Assembly: GCA_026992075.1 (NCBI GenBank) | Contig: JALXAM010000070.1 | Span: forward strand, 1 to 64,000 | DNA: 64,000 nt | From: Sedimenticola sp. | GTDB taxonomy: Bacteria; Pseudomonadota; Gammaproteobacteria; Chromatiales; Chromatiaceae | Direction of reading: 5' to 3' | Part shown: one piece after another, positions 1 to 8,757 of the stretch | Layout of the letters: the number at the start of each line of letters is the position of its first letter | How positions within the stretch are numbered: position 1 is the stretch's first letter | Notes under the pieces: generated by a model | The model's database searches: none | Seen by the model: the letters and a program-made list of their open reading frames with translations, nothing else | What the model was told of the DNA's origin: nothing | Translations under genes and position numbers: made by a program

Positions 1-746
1 GCCCCCACCAGGGCGCCGCAGAAGACGGTCAGCTCCCCCACCCCCGGCAGGTAGGGAATGAGCAGGTACTTGGAGAGATAGAGGTGACCCGAGACATAGG
101 CGAACACCCCCAGGGCGCCGGCCACCATCACCGTGGGCAGGATCGCCAGGCCGTCCAGGCCGTCGGTGAGATTCACCGCGTTGGAGGAGCCGACGATGAC
201 GAAATAGGCCAGCAGGATGAACCAGGGCCCGAGGTCGATCACCACGTTCTTGAAGAAGGGGACGATGAGCTGGGTCTCCGCCGGCACCCGGGCGGTGGCG
301 AACAAGGCGTAGGCGGCCGCCAGCCCCAGCAGCGACTGCCACAGGTATTTCCAGCGGGCCGGCAGCCCCTTGGGATCGCGCAGCACCAGCTTGCGGTAGT
401 CGTCCACCAGCCCCACCACGCCGAAGGCCAGGGTGGTGAGCAGCACGATCCAGACGTAGCGGTTGTCCAGCCGCGACCAGAGCAGCACCGAGATGGCCAC
501 CGCCACCAGGATCAGGGCGCCCCCCATGGTGGGGGTGCCCGCCTTGGAGAGGTGGCTCTCGGGGCCGTCGTCGCGCACCGTCTGGCCGATCTTGTACCGG
601 CTGAGACGGCGGATCATCCCGGGCCCCACCACGAAGGAGATCACCAGGGCGGTGAGCACCGCCAGGATGGCCCGCAGGGTGATGTAGTGGAACACCCGGA
701 AGGCGGGCTCGAACTGGGCCAGGTAGTCGGTGAGCCAGATCAGCAT
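1..746 (-). CDS. mraY: Phospho-N-acetylmuramoyl-pentapeptide transferase, 3' end beyond window
   Basis: MraY makes lipid I by moving phospho-MurNAc-pentapeptide from UDP to undecaprenyl phosphate at the inner membrane. About 248 N-terminal residues are visible of a family length near 360; the rest lies beyond base 1. The protein starts [12 protein letters not shown] and shows several hydrophobic segments. The conserved acidic motif VDDYRK (about residue 115) and [10 protein letters not shown] (near residue 190) mark the active-site region of this family. The ATG overlaps the end of murF by 7 bp, so translation is probably coupled within the division and cell wall operon. Confidence 0.95.
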   Translation of the reverse strand, partial: MLIWLTDYLAQFEPAFRVFHYITLRAILAVLTALVISFVVGPGMIRRLSRYKIGQTVRDDGPESHLSKAGTPTMGGALILVAVAISVLLWSRLDNRYVWIVLLTTLAFGVVGLVDDYRKLVLRDPKGLPARWKYLWQSLLGLAAAYALFATARVPAETQLIVPFFKNVVIDLGPWFILLAYFVIVGSSNAVNLTDGLDGLAILPTVMVAGALGVFAYVSGHLYLSKYLLIPYLPGVGELTVFCGALVG

Positions 747-2113
747 GGCGCCTCCTCCCGGCAGAGGGCCTCCACCACCTGCTCCATGGCGGCGGCCCGG
801 GAACCCTTCACCAACACGGTGTCGCCCGGTTGCAGCAGCGACAGCAGGTGCTCCACCAGCGCCTCCCGGCTGTGGAAATGGCGCGCGCCGACACCGAAGG
901 ACTCGGCCGTCGCCCGGCTCAGGGCGCCACAGGTGAAGAGCAGGTCCACCCCCTGCGCGCGGATGTGGTGGCCCAGCTCGCGATGGAGCGCCTCGGCTTC
1001 CGCACCCAGCTCGCCCAGATCGCCCAGCACCAGCAGCTTGCGGCCCGGCGCGCTGCCCAGCACCGCCACCGCCATGCGTACCGAGTCGGGATTGGCGTTG
1101 TAGCTGTCGTCCACCACCCGCACGCCGCCGCTCCCCTGCCGCGGCGCCAGGCGGCCGGCCACCGGTTCCAGGCTCGCCAACCCCTCCACCATCGCCTGGC
1201 GCGGCACGCCCAGGGCGTGGGCCGCGGCGATGGCCGCCAGGGCGTTCATGCGGTTGTGCGCCCCGGTGAGGGCCAGGGTGACGGTGAAAGCCTCCTCCCC
1301 GCCGATGCGCACCTCGAAGCGGCTGCGAAAGCCCTCTTCGCCCCAGGTCAATTCCAGAGAGCCCGCCGGACTGCTGACCTCGGCCGGCTGCGCCACGCCG
1401 AAGGTGACCTGCCGGCGCTCGCCGGCCATCTCGCGCCAGACGGGCGCGTGAGGATCGTCGGCATTGAACACCAGTACGCCGTCGGCCGCCAGCCCCTCGA
1501 CGATCTCGCCCTTGGCGCGCGCCACCCCCTCCAGGGTGCCGAACCCCTCCAGGTGGGCACGACCGGCGTTGTTGATCACCGCCACCTGGGGACGGGCGAT
1601 GCGGCTCAGGTAGCCGATCTCGCCGGGATGGTTGGCCCCCAGCTCCACCACCGCGAACCGCTCCTCCTGCAGGCGGCAGAGGGTGAGGGGCAGGCCGATG
1701 TCGTTGTTGAGATTGCCGCGAGTGGCCAGGGTGTCGCCCACCCGCGCCAGGATGGCGGCCAGCATCTCCTTCACCGTGGTCTTGCCGTTGCTGCCGGTGA
1801 CCGCCACCACCCGGGCGTCGGCGGCCTGGCGCCAGAGGGAACCGAGCCGCCCCAACCCAAGCCGGGTGTCCTCCACCCCCAGGCAGGGCAGCGCCTCGCT
1901 GGTGCGGCGGTCCACCAGGGCGCCGGCGGCGCCGGCCCTGGCCGCCTGCTCGAGGAAGTCGTGGCCGTCGAAACGGGGGCCATGGAGGGCCACGAAGAGA
2001 TCACCGGGCTTCAGGTCGCGGCTGTCGCTGCTCACGCCCCCCACCTCGGCGTCGGCACCGTGGAGCACCGCGGGCAGTCGTCTGGCCAGCTCGCTGAGGG
2101 TGAAGCGGATCAT
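740..2113 (-). CDS. murF: UDP-N-acetylmuramoyl-tripeptide--D-alanyl-D-alanine ligase
   Basis: MurF is the cytoplasmic ATP-dependent ligase that adds D-Ala-D-Ala to UDP-MurNAc-tripeptide. The 457-residue product has the Mur ligase N-terminal domain, the ATP-binding loop VTGSNGKTT (about residues 105-113), a central domain with [10 protein letters not shown] and a C-terminal domain with [10 protein letters not shown], all typical of MurF. The ATG at 2113 overlaps the murE stop as ATGA. A longer open frame runs upstream, but that stretch lies inside murE and has no MurF similarity. Length is normal for the family. Confidence 0.96.
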   Translation of the reverse strand: MIRFTLSELARRLPAVLHGADAEVGGVSSDSRDLKPGDLFVALHGPRFDGHDFLEQAARAGAAGALVDRRTSEALPCLGVEDTRLGLGRLGSLWRQAADARVVAVTGSNGKTTVKEMLAAILARVGDTLATRGNLNNDIGLPLTLCRLQEERFAVVELGANHPGEIGYLSRIARPQVAVINNAGRAHLEGFGTLEGVARAKGEIVEGLAADGVLVFNADDPHAPVWREMAGERRQVTFGVAQPAEVSSPAGSLELTWGEEGFRSRFEVRIGGEEAFTVTLALTGAHNRMNALAAIAAAHALGVPRQAMVEGLASLEPVAGRLAPRQGSGGVRVVDDSYNANPDSVRMAVAVLGSAPGRKLLVLGDLGELGAEAEALHRELGHHIRAQGVDLLFTCGALSRATAESFGVGARHFHSREALVEHLLSLLQPGDTVLVKGSRAAAMEQVVEALCREEAPC

Positions 2114-3627
2114 GCCTCCTCCTCCAGCCAGCGGCGCACCTGTTCCAGGTCGCTGAAGGGCTGCTTCAGGTCGCCCACCTGCTGGTAGTTCTCGTGTCCC
2201 TTGCCGGCCACCAGCACGGCGTCGCCCGGCCGGGCCTCCGCCAGGGCGGTGGCGATGGCCCAGGCGCGGTCGGGGATGACATGGGCCGAGGAGGGGGACT
2301 CCATCCCCTCGATAATGTCGGCGATGATGCTGGCCGAGGGCTCGTGGCGCGGGTTGTCGTCGGTGACGATCACCTCGTCCGCCAGGGCCTCGGCGATGCG
2401 CCCCATCTGCGGCCGCTTGCCGCGGTCGCGGTCGCCGCCGCAACCGAAGACGCACCAGAGTTTCCCCTTGGTGTGGGCCCGCAGGCTGGTGAGGGCCCGC
2501 TGCAGGGCGTCGGGGGTGTGGGCGTAGTCCACCACCACCAGCGGGCGGTCGCCACCGCCGAAGCGCTGCATCCGGCCGGGCACCGTCTCCAGGGCGGCGA
2601 GACGCGCCACGGCCTCCTCCATGGGTACTCCCCAGGCGAGCAGCACGCCCAGTACCAGCAGCAGGTTGGTGGCGTTGAAATCGCCCACCAGGCTGCTCTC
2701 GATGACACCGCCGCCCCAGGAGCTGGCCACCTCCAGGCGCAGTCCCCGGTCGCGCAGCTGGAGGGACTCCAGGCGCACGAACTCGTCCGCCCCCAGGGTG
2801 CGACCGCCCCGGTGACAGGCCACGGTGCGCACCCGCCCCTTCAGCTTTTCCACCAGCGCGGCGCCGGCGTCGTCATCGCTGTTGATCACCGCCAGCTCCA
2901 GCGCCGGCTGCTGGAAGAGCCGCGCCTTGGCCGCGGCGTAGGCACGCATGGAGCCGTGGTAATCGAGATGGTCCCGGCTGAGGTTGGTGAAGACCGCGGT
3001 GTGGAATGGCACCGCCGCCAGGCGGTGCTGGTCCAGGGCGTGGGAGGAGACCTCCATGGCCACCGCCTCGGCCCCTGCCGCCTCCAGTTCGGCGAGGAGG
3101 CGCTGGGCCTGCACCGCGTCCGGCGTGGTGTGGGTGGCCGGCTCCAGCCGGCCGGGGAAGCCGTTGCCTATGGTGCCGGTGACGGCGCAACGCCAGCGAT
3201 CTTTCAGCGCCTGGGCGAGAAACTGGGTCACACTGGTCTTGCCGTTGGTGCCGGTGACCCCCACCATTCGCATGCGCCTGGCCGGTTCGCCGTGGAAACG
3301 GGCGGCGATGTGGCTGGCCATTGCCGACAGCCCTTCCAGCGGCAGCACCGGCACCGCAAGCTCCCGCGAGAAAGTAAGGATCCGTTCCCGGTTCCACTGC
3401 TCCGTGGGCTCGGCCAGCACCAGCACGGCGCCCCTGTCCACTGCCTCCACCGCATGCTCCAGACCGTGGGAGCGGCTTCCGGCACAGGCGAGAAAGAGAT
3501 GGCCCGCAGCCGCTTCACGGCTGTCCAGAGCAACCCCCGACAGCGGCAGCCCCTGCCAGGAGCCGTGTGCCAGTTCCAGGCCCTCGAGCAACTCTCCCGC
3601 CCGCCAGAATTGTTCCGCAGGTTTCAT
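2110..3627 (-). CDS. murE: UDP-N-acetylmuramoyl-L-alanyl-D-glutamate--2,6-diaminopimelate ligase
   Basis: MurE adds meso-diaminopimelate to UDP-MurNAc-L-Ala-D-Glu in the cytoplasm. The product is 505 residues from the ATG at 3627, which has a GAGGG ribosome site just upstream; an in-frame TTG at 3639 is less likely. Key motifs are the ATP loop VTGTNGKTS (about residue 124) and DDNPRHEP near residue 405. In this family DNPR specifies diaminopimelate rather than lysine, which fits a Gram-negative wall. It lies 8 bp after ftsI and overlaps murF by 4 bp. Confidence 0.96.
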   Translation of the reverse strand: MKPAEQFWRAGELLEGLELAHGSWQGLPLSGVALDSREAAAGHLFLACAGSRSHGLEHAVEAVDRGAVLVLAEPTEQWNRERILTFSRELAVPVLPLEGLSAMASHIAARFHGEPARRMRMVGVTGTNGKTSVTQFLAQALKDRWRCAVTGTIGNGFPGRLEPATHTTPDAVQAQRLLAELEAAGAEAVAMEVSSHALDQHRLAAVPFHTAVFTNLSRDHLDYHGSMRAYAAAKARLFQQPALELAVINSDDDAGAALVEKLKGRVRTVACHRGGRTLGADEFVRLESLQLRDRGLRLEVASSWGGGVIESSLVGDFNATNLLLVLGVLLAWGVPMEEAVARLAALETVPGRMQRFGGGDRPLVVVDYAHTPDALQRALTSLRAHTKGKLWCVFGCGGDRDRGKRPQMGRIAEALADEVIVTDDNPRHEPSASIIADIIEGMESPSSAHVIPDRAWAIATALAEARPGDAVLVAGKGHENYQQVGDLKQPFSDLEQVRRWLEEEA

Positions 3628-3635
3628 CAACGCCC

Positions 3636-5399
3636 TCAACGCCCTTTCTCCATGCCGGCCAGCCGCACCGCCTGCCGGGACAGCAGGTCATCCGGCGCCA
3701 CGTTGAGCAGACGCAATGCGTCATCCATCACCCGGGCGAACACCGGCGCCGCCACCAGGCCGCCGTAATACTCCTTGCCGCGGGGCTCGTCGATCATCAC
3801 CACCGCCACCAGCCTGGGCTCGCTGGCCGGAACCATGCCGGCGAAGAGAGAAACGTAACGCCGCTCCTGGTACCCTCCTTTGCCCAGTTTCTTCACCGTG
3901 CCGGTCTTGCCGGCCACACGGTAGCCCGGGATGGCGGCCTTGGTGGCCGTACCGCCGGGTTTCACCACCGATTCCATCATCCGGCGCACCATGCGGGCGG
4001 TGCCGGCCTTGAGCACCTGCTCGCCCTGCGGTGGCCGTTGCCGGCGCAACAGGGTCAGAGGCCGACGCACACCGTCCGCCGCCAGCACCGCATAGGCCTG
4101 GGCCAGCTGCAGGGCGGTCACCGAGATGCCGTAGCCGAACGAAAGTGTGGCCTGGTCGATGCGGGCCCAGCGGCTGGCAGGACGCAGACGGCCGGTCACC
4201 TCGCCGGGGTAGCCGATGCCGGTCTCCCGGCCGAACCCCAATTTCTCCAGGTAGCCATGGAGCCGCTCTTTGGGCATGCGCAGCGCCACCTTGGCCGCCC
4301 CCACGTTGCTCGATTTCTGGATGATGGTGGTGAGATCCACCATGCCCAGGTTGTCGTGATCCTTGACCTGGTGGCGCCCGATGCGAAGGAAACCGGGGCT
4401 GGTGTCCAGCTTGAGACCGGAGGTGACCACCCCTGCATCCAGCGCCGCGGCCACCACCAGGGGCTTCATCGTGGAGCCGGGCTCGAACACCTGTGTCACC
4501 GCCCGGTTGAGCAGACGTCCGCCCCGGCTGCTGCGATCGCCGTTGGGGTTGTAACCGGGCTGGTTCACCATCACCAGCACCTCACCGGTACGGGCATCCA
4601 GCACCACCACGGAACCGGCCCGGGCATGGTGCTTGCGGATGGCCGCCTTGAGTTCGCGGTAGGCGATGTACTGCAGCCGCTGGTCCAGGCTCAGCGCCAG
4701 GTTGCGGCCGGGACGGGGCATGCGCAGGCTCTCCACGTCGGCCACCACCTGGCGGCGGCCGTCGCGCAACACCCGCTTGAGACCCGGCTCACCGGCCAGC
4801 TCCCTGTCGAACGCCAGCTCCAGCCCTTCCTGCCCCCGGTCGTCCACATCGGTGAAACCCACCACATGGGCAAAGATCTCCCCGTCGGGATAGTAACGCC
4901 GGTATTCCCGCCGCACCTGCACCCCTTTGAGCCCCTTTTCGCGAGCCACGGCCAGCACCTTCTGCGCCTGGGCGGGGGGCAGGCGGCGTTTCAGATAGAT
5001 GAAGTGCCGGTGGCTGTAGCGCGCCAGCCGGTGGCGGAGTTCGTCCAGGCCCATGCCCAGAGCCCGCGCCAGGCCGGCGAGTCCCTCGCTGTCGGGCCGC
5101 AACAAGCGGGGATTGGCGCCGATGGAATCCACCGGCGCGCTCATCGCCAGCACCACCCCGTTGCGGTCGGTGATGGCGCCACGATGGGCAGCCACCACCA
5201 CCTCATCGAGATAACGGTCGGCACCTTCGGACTGGAGAAAATCCTTTTCGAAGATCTGCCGGTCCACCGCGCGCGCCACCAGGGCGCCGGCTGCCAGCAG
5301 GAACAGCAGCAGCACGAAACGGCGCCGGCCGGCATAGGTCCGGGGCAGCCTCTCGGCCTGCTTCTGCATGCGCGCCCGCTTGCTACGTCTATTCGCCAT
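3636..5399 (-). CDS. ftsI: Septal peptidoglycan transpeptidase (penicillin-binding protein 3)
   Basis: FtsI cross-links septal peptidoglycan on the periplasmic side of the inner membrane during division. The 587-residue protein has a short cytoplasmic tail, one membrane anchor (about residues 28-44), a class B dimerisation domain and a transpeptidase domain. The three catalytic motifs are present: S-x-x-K as STMK (nucleophile Ser309), SSN (363-365) and KTG (498-500). The start overlaps the end of ftsL by 11 bp, the normal arrangement in this cluster. Nothing is missing or unusual. Confidence 0.96.
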   Translation of the reverse strand: MANRRSKRARMQKQAERLPRTYAGRRRFVLLLFLLAAGALVARAVDRQIFEKDFLQSEGADRYLDEVVVAAHRGAITDRNGVVLAMSAPVDSIGANPRLLRPDSEGLAGLARALGMGLDELRHRLARYSHRHFIYLKRRLPPAQAQKVLAVAREKGLKGVQVRREYRRYYPDGEIFAHVVGFTDVDDRGQEGLELAFDRELAGEPGLKRVLRDGRRQVVADVESLRMPRPGRNLALSLDQRLQYIAYRELKAAIRKHHARAGSVVVLDARTGEVLVMVNQPGYNPNGDRSSRGGRLLNRAVTQVFEPGSTMKPLVVAAALDAGVVTSGLKLDTSPGFLRIGRHQVKDHDNLGMVDLTTIIQKSSNVGAAKVALRMPKERLHGYLEKLGFGRETGIGYPGEVTGRLRPASRWARIDQATLSFGYGISVTALQLAQAYAVLAADGVRRPLTLLRRQRPPQGEQVLKAGTARMVRRMMESVVKPGGTATKAAIPGYRVAGKTGTVKKLGKGGYQERRYVSLFAGMVPASEPRLVAVVMIDEPRGKEYYGGLVAAPVFARVMDDALRLLNVAPDDLLSRQAVRLAGMEKGR

Positions 5400-5670
5400 T
5401 ACGCTTTATGATCACGATCTCGTCGGCGCGCGGCAGGCGCATCTTCAGCCGCTTGCGCGCCTCCAGCTCGATGCGCTGCGGCGCACCCCAGGTGCCGTGC
5501 TCGATGAGCAGGGCATTCCATTCGATATCCAACCGGTCCACCCGACGATCCAGCTGCTTGAGCTCCACGAAACGCTCCCGCGAGCGATATTTGCTGTGCA
5601 CCACGGCGACGGCCGAGACCACCACCGCCAGGGCGAGCCCCAGCAACAACAGCCAGTGTGCGCGCCTCAT
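5389..5670 (-). CDS. ftsL: Cell division protein FtsL
   Basis: FtsL is a small bitopic division protein that works with FtsB and FtsQ to activate septal synthesis. This 93-residue product has one membrane helix (about residues 5-24), then a charged helical periplasmic segment likely to form a coiled coil, and ends KRNGE. Sequence conservation is low in this family, so the call rests on size, topology and position between rsmH and ftsI. The start overlaps the rsmH stop by 4 bp. Confidence 0.9.
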   Translation of the reverse strand: MRRAHWLLLLGLALAVVVSAVAVVHSKYRSRERFVELKQLDRRVDRLDIEWNALLIEHGTWGAPQRIELEARKRLKMRLPRADEIVIIKRNGE

Positions 5671-6605
5671 GCACGCCTTTCCGCCACCCGCATGATGGCG
5701 CTGCGCGCCCGGGGATTGGCCGCCACCTCCGCCGGACCGGCACGCACCGGCTTCCCCACCAGCCGCAGTGGCCCGGGCTCCAGGCGGTCGGCGGTGACCG
5801 GCACCCCCCGGGGCGGTTGATGCCCCTGCGACTGTTCGCGCAGGAAACGCTTCACGATGCGATCCTCCAGCGAATGGAAACTGATCACCACCAGCCGTCC
5901 GGCTGGTGCCAGCACCTGCACCGCCGCCTCCAGCCCCTGCCGCAGCGCCTCCAGCTCACGGTTGACCTGGATGCGGATCGCCTGAAAGGTGCGGGTCGCC
6001 GGATGCTTGTGCCTCTCACGCACCGGCACCGCACCGGCCACCAGCTCCGCCAGCTCTCGGGTGGTGCGCAGGGGCAGCTCCTTGCGACGCTCTACGATGG
6101 CCCGGGCGATGCGGCGGGCGAAACGTTCCTCGCCATACTCCCGCAATATCCGGGCGATCTCCGCTTCCGGCGCGGCGGCCAGCCAGTCGGCGGCAGAAGG
6201 GCCACTGCTGCGGTCCATGCGCATGTCCAGGGGTCCTTCCTGCTGAAAGCTGAACCCCCGTGCGGGATCGTCCAGCTGGGGAGAGGAGACTCCCAAATCG
6301 AGCAGTACGCCGTTCACCTTTCCCGTTACCCCATGCCTCTCGGCAACCTCGGCCAGCGTGGCGAAGCTGGCCCTTTCCAGATGGAGACGCCGATCGGCGC
6401 CCCACCGTTCCCTGCCGTGTGCGATGGCCTCCTCATCCCGGTCGAAGGCCAGCAAGCAGCCCTCCGGCCCCAGCCGTTCCAGGATCGCCGCGCTGTGGCC
6501 ACCCCGGCCAAAGGTGCCATCCAGATAACAGCCCCCCGGCACCACCCGCAGCGCCGCCACCGCCTCTTCCAGCAGCACCGGCCGGTGGCCCTGCCCTTGC
6601 CCCAT
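5667..6605 (-). CDS. rsmH: 16S rRNA (cytosine-1402-N4)-methyltransferase
   Basis: RsmH methylates N4 of C1402 in the ribosomal P site; RsmI, also encoded here at 7812-8678, methylates the 2'-O of the same nucleotide. The 312-residue product begins [16 protein letters not shown] and carries the S-adenosylmethionine loop [10 protein letters not shown] (about residues 33-42), [12 protein letters not shown] and the C-terminal [13 protein letters not shown] signature. The ATG shares one base with the mraZ stop (TGATG). A longer open frame upstream lies within mraZ and is not used. Confidence 0.95.
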   Translation of the reverse strand: MGQGQGHRPVLLEEAVAALRVVPGGCYLDGTFGRGGHSAAILERLGPEGCLLAFDRDEEAIAHGRERWGADRRLHLERASFATLAEVAERHGVTGKVNGVLLDLGVSSPQLDDPARGFSFQQEGPLDMRMDRSSGPSAADWLAAAPEAEIARILREYGEERFARRIARAIVERRKELPLRTTRELAELVAGAVPVRERHKHPATRTFQAIRIQVNRELEALRQGLEAAVQVLAPAGRLVVISFHSLEDRIVKRFLREQSQGHQPPRGVPVTADRLEPGPLRLVGKPVRAGPAEVAANPRARSAIMRVAERRA

Positions 6606-7060
6606 CAGAGAGCCAGGTTGGCCAGCTCTTCCGACAGCCCCTCTTCGGGGTTGCGGAATGCCTCCAGCCACTCCTCCTGGTTGCGGGCCCAGGCGTCGGC
6701 GTCCCAGATCTCGAACTTGTGGCCCTGACCCACCAGCGCCACCTGCTTGGTCATGCCGGCGTAATCGCGCAGCGACTTGCTCAGCAGAATCCGCCCCTGG
6801 CTGTCGAGCTGAACCTCCTCGGCGTAGCCGATGAGCAGGCGCTGCAGGTTCTTGTTCTGTGGAATCAGCGAAGGCAGGCGGGAGACCCGCTGCGCGATGG
6901 GCTGCCACTCCCGCTCCGGATAGAGCCAGAGACAGCGGTCGTGGGGATTCACCGTCACCACCATGCCGGCACCTTCGGTCGCCAGCTCCTTCCGGTATTT
7001 CACCGGAATGGCCAGGCGGCCCTTGGTGTCCATGCTCAGTGTGTTGACGCCGAGGAACAC
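6605..7060 (-). CDS. mraZ: Transcriptional regulator MraZ
   Basis: MraZ is a ring-forming DNA-binding protein with two AbrB-like domains; it represses the division and cell wall operon that it heads. The GTG at 7060 is chosen because it gives the family N-terminus (V)[14 protein letters not shown] and a normal length of 151 residues, and a G-rich ribosome site lies 4 bases upstream. The two repeats appear as [11 protein letters not shown] and [11 protein letters not shown] (about residues 9-19 and 84-94). Its own operator lies directly upstream at 7064-7090. Confidence 0.94.
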   Translation of the reverse strand: MFLGVNTLSMDTKGRLAIPVKYRKELATEGAGMVVTVNPHDRCLWLYPEREWQPIAQRVSRLPSLIPQNKNLQRLLIGYAEEVQLDSQGRILLSKSLRDYAGMTKQVALVGQGHKFEIWDADAWARNQEEWLEAFRNPEEGLSEELANLAL

Positions 7061-7063
7061 AAA

Positions 7064-7090
7064 TCCCCCCTTTTCCCCACGATTCCCCAC
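7064..7090 (-). promoter_or_regulatory. MraZ operator: three G-tract direct repeats with 10-bp period
   Basis: On the minus strand, GTGGGGAATC, GTGGGGAAAA and GGGGGGATTT follow one another with exact 10-bp spacing and run up to the mraZ GTG start. Known MraZ operators are direct repeats of TGGG or GTGGG separated by about 5 bases just upstream of mraZ, which matches. The third repeat doubles as the ribosome-binding region, so bound MraZ could affect both transcription and leader structure. Autoregulation is inferred from the family. Confidence 0.8.
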
Positions 7091-7101
7091 TTCCTGACAC
7101 A

Positions 7102-7130
7102 ATCATAGGCACCATTCCCCCACCGGTCAA
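7102..7130 (-). promoter_or_regulatory. Sigma-70-type promoter of the mra/dcw operon
   Basis: On the minus strand a -35 element TTGACC (7125-7130) and a -10 element TATGAT (7102-7107) are separated by exactly 17 bases. Transcription would begin near 7095, just before the MraZ repeats, so a bound repressor would sit at the start site. This is one of the two best promoter matches in the window. Confidence 0.8.
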
Positions 7131-7313
7131 GGACGAATCGAAAAAAAGGCTTTACAACTCAAGGGCTTACAAGCAAATGTTTCAGCAGGACAAACGCCCT
7201 GGGAAACAGGAGCATGAACAATGAACTTAAAGTGATTTATCAAGAATGGCGCCGCCGGGGCGCGAGAAGTGGGTCACGAAAAGGAGAGCGTGCAGAAACG
7301 TGCGGAAAATGGG

Positions 7314-7735
7314 GGGAGATGGTCTGTAAGCCGGGTTCTGTAACGGCGCCAAAACGCCGCCGATAGCCATTCATCTAGGACGCCCGTCACCGGACGCCTC
7401 GAGCGACCTACCCGGAAGCTCCCGCGGGCCACGGGTCGCGCCCTATGGCGCACGCTTCCCTATTTGGTCTTGCTCCGGCTGGGGTTTACCCTGCCACTGC
7501 CGTTACCGGCAGCGCGGTGCGCTCTTACCGCACCTTTTCACCCTTGCCGCCCGAATCAGGAGCCTGCCCCCTAAGTTGGACAGCCTCCCGCCCCGGGGTA
7601 GGCGGTCTGTTTTCTGTGGCACTTTCCGTGGGCTCGCGCCCCCCAGGCGTTACCTGGCAGCCTGCCCTGTGGAGCCCGGACTTTCCTCCATCGCCAGGAA
7701 CTCCCTGCGCGACAGCGGCTATCCGACCATCTCCC
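7314..7735 (-). ncRNA. rnpB: RNase P RNA (bacterial type A)
   Basis: This is the catalytic RNA that removes tRNA 5' leaders. On the minus strand the universally conserved core GAGGAAAGTCCGGGCTCC lies near the 5' end (7671-7688) and ACAGAACCCGGCTTAC near the 3' end (7326-7341). Ends were set from the P1 helix: GGGAGATGGTC (7725-7735) pairs perfectly with GACCATCTCCC (7314-7324). The length of about 422 bases is a little above the usual 350-400. Its place between rsmI and mraZ matches other gammaproteobacteria. No clear U-tract terminator follows. Confidence 0.95.
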
Positions 7736-7743
7736 GGAAATTC

Positions 7744-7772
7744 AAGATAGTGCCGTCCCGGCTGCTTTGCAA
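7744..7772 (-). promoter_or_regulatory. Promoter of rnpB
   Basis: Minus-strand -35 TTGCAA (7767-7772) and -10 TATCTT (7744-7749) have a 17-base spacer and lie 8 bases before the predicted 5' end of RNase P RNA at 7735. The distance supports both the promoter and the chosen RNA end. Confidence 0.7.
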
Positions 7773-7811
7773 CCCCCCCTCGGAAAGACGCACGCCCCGG
7801 CGGGCAACACC

Positions 7812-8678
7812 TCATCCCGGGTTTTTGTTCTCCAGGGCCTGTTCGTAGAGACGGTTGCGATTTTCGCCGGTGATCCGGCTGGCCAGTGCCACGGCCTGGC
7901 GGAGCGGAAGCTCTTCCAACAGCAACTCCAGCACCCGGTCCGCCTCCTGCATCCGTTGCGACCGCCCCGCTTCCGGCGCTGTTCCCACCATCACCACGAA
8001 CTCTCCTTTACGGCGCAGAGGGTCCGTCGCCACCACCCCCGCCAGTTCGCCCAGGGGAGCCGGCAGGATCTCTTCATGCTGCTTGGTGAGTTCCCGGGCC
8101 AGGCAGGCGGGACGATCCGCGCCGAGAATCTCCGCCATGTCGGCCAGGGAGCCGGCTATGCGATGGGAGGACTCGTAGAAGACCAGGGTGGCCGGTTCGC
8201 CGCGCAATTGCTCCAGCCGCTCCCGCCGGGCCGCCTGCTGTCGGGGCAGGAAGCCGTGAAAACAGAATCGATCGGTGGGCAGGCCCGAGACGCTGAGGGC
8301 CGCCACCAGGGCGCTGGGCCCGGGCACCGGGGAGACCCGGATGCCCCTCCGGTGGCACTCGCGCACCAGGGGAAAACCGGGATCGCTGATCAGCGGCGTG
8401 CCGGCGTCGGAGATCAGCGCCACCGACCGCCCCGACTCCAGCTGGTCGATCACCCGCTGCATCACCTGTCGCTCGTTGTGTTCGTGCAAGGAGACCAGGG
8501 ACCTTTCGATGCCGTGATGCCGCAACATCCGGCGCGAGTGGCGGGTATCCTCCGCCGCCACCAGATCCACGGATGCGAGAATCCGCTTTGCCCGGGGAGT
8601 GAGATCCTCCAGGTTGCCGATGGGGGTGGCCACCACGTACAGCACCCCTTTCCCGTTTGACACTGCCGCTCGGCTCAT
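7812..8678 (-). CDS. rsmI: 16S rRNA (cytidine-1402-2'-O)-methyltransferase
   Basis: RsmI 2'-O-methylates C1402 of 16S rRNA, the nucleotide also modified by RsmH. The 288-residue protein is a tetrapyrrole-methylase-fold enzyme: YVVATPIGNLEDLTPRA (about residues 14-30), AAEDTRHSRRML, ALISDAGTPLISDPG and VPGPSALVAALS are family signatures. It is transcribed divergently from lpoA, a conserved arrangement in gammaproteobacteria, and a small mobile element has inserted in the gap between them (8700-8757). Confidence 0.95.
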   Translation of the reverse strand: MSRAAVSNGKGVLYVVATPIGNLEDLTPRAKRILASVDLVAAEDTRHSRRMLRHHGIERSLVSLHEHNERQVMQRVIDQLESGRSVALISDAGTPLISDPGFPLVRECHRRGIRVSPVPGPSALVAALSVSGLPTDRFCFHGFLPRQQAARRERLEQLRGEPATLVFYESSHRIAGSLADMAEILGADRPACLARELTKQHEEILPAPLGELAGVVATDPLRRKGEFVVMVGTAPEAGRSQRMQEADRVLELLLEELPLRQAVALASRITGENRNRLYEQALENKNPG

Positions 8679-8699
8679 TGGATACTCGCCGCTTTCAAG

Positions 8700-8757
8700 G
8701 GAGCCTCTGACCTAATCCATGAACTCGCATCTTGTCCAGGATTAGATCAGAGGCCCC
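8700..8757. mobile_element. MITE copy 1, internally deleted (58 bp)
   Basis: This is the shortest of three related elements in the window. It begins GGAGCCTCTGA and ends TCAGAGGCCCC, keeps the outer 35 or so bases of the left end and about 20 of the right end, and lacks the middle. It is flanked on both sides by the tetranucleotide CAAG (8696-8699 and 8758-8761), a target duplication. It lies between the divergent rsmI and lpoA genes and may affect their promoters. Confidence 0.8.

Noticed and set aside
84-1103. Long plus-strand open frames opposite mraY, murF, murE and ftsI
   Set aside because: They are antisense to well-recognised genes, rich in His, Gln, Arg and Pro as expected from GC-rich codons read backwards, and show no family motif. 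The same holds for large antisense frames over spoT, rep, ccmF and the dynamin-like gene.
7131-7313. Possible small gene or tRNA between mraZ and rnpB
   Set aside because: No cloverleaf, ribosome site with a credible frame, or conserved motif was seen; it is probably the rnpB 3' flank and upstream region of mraZ.
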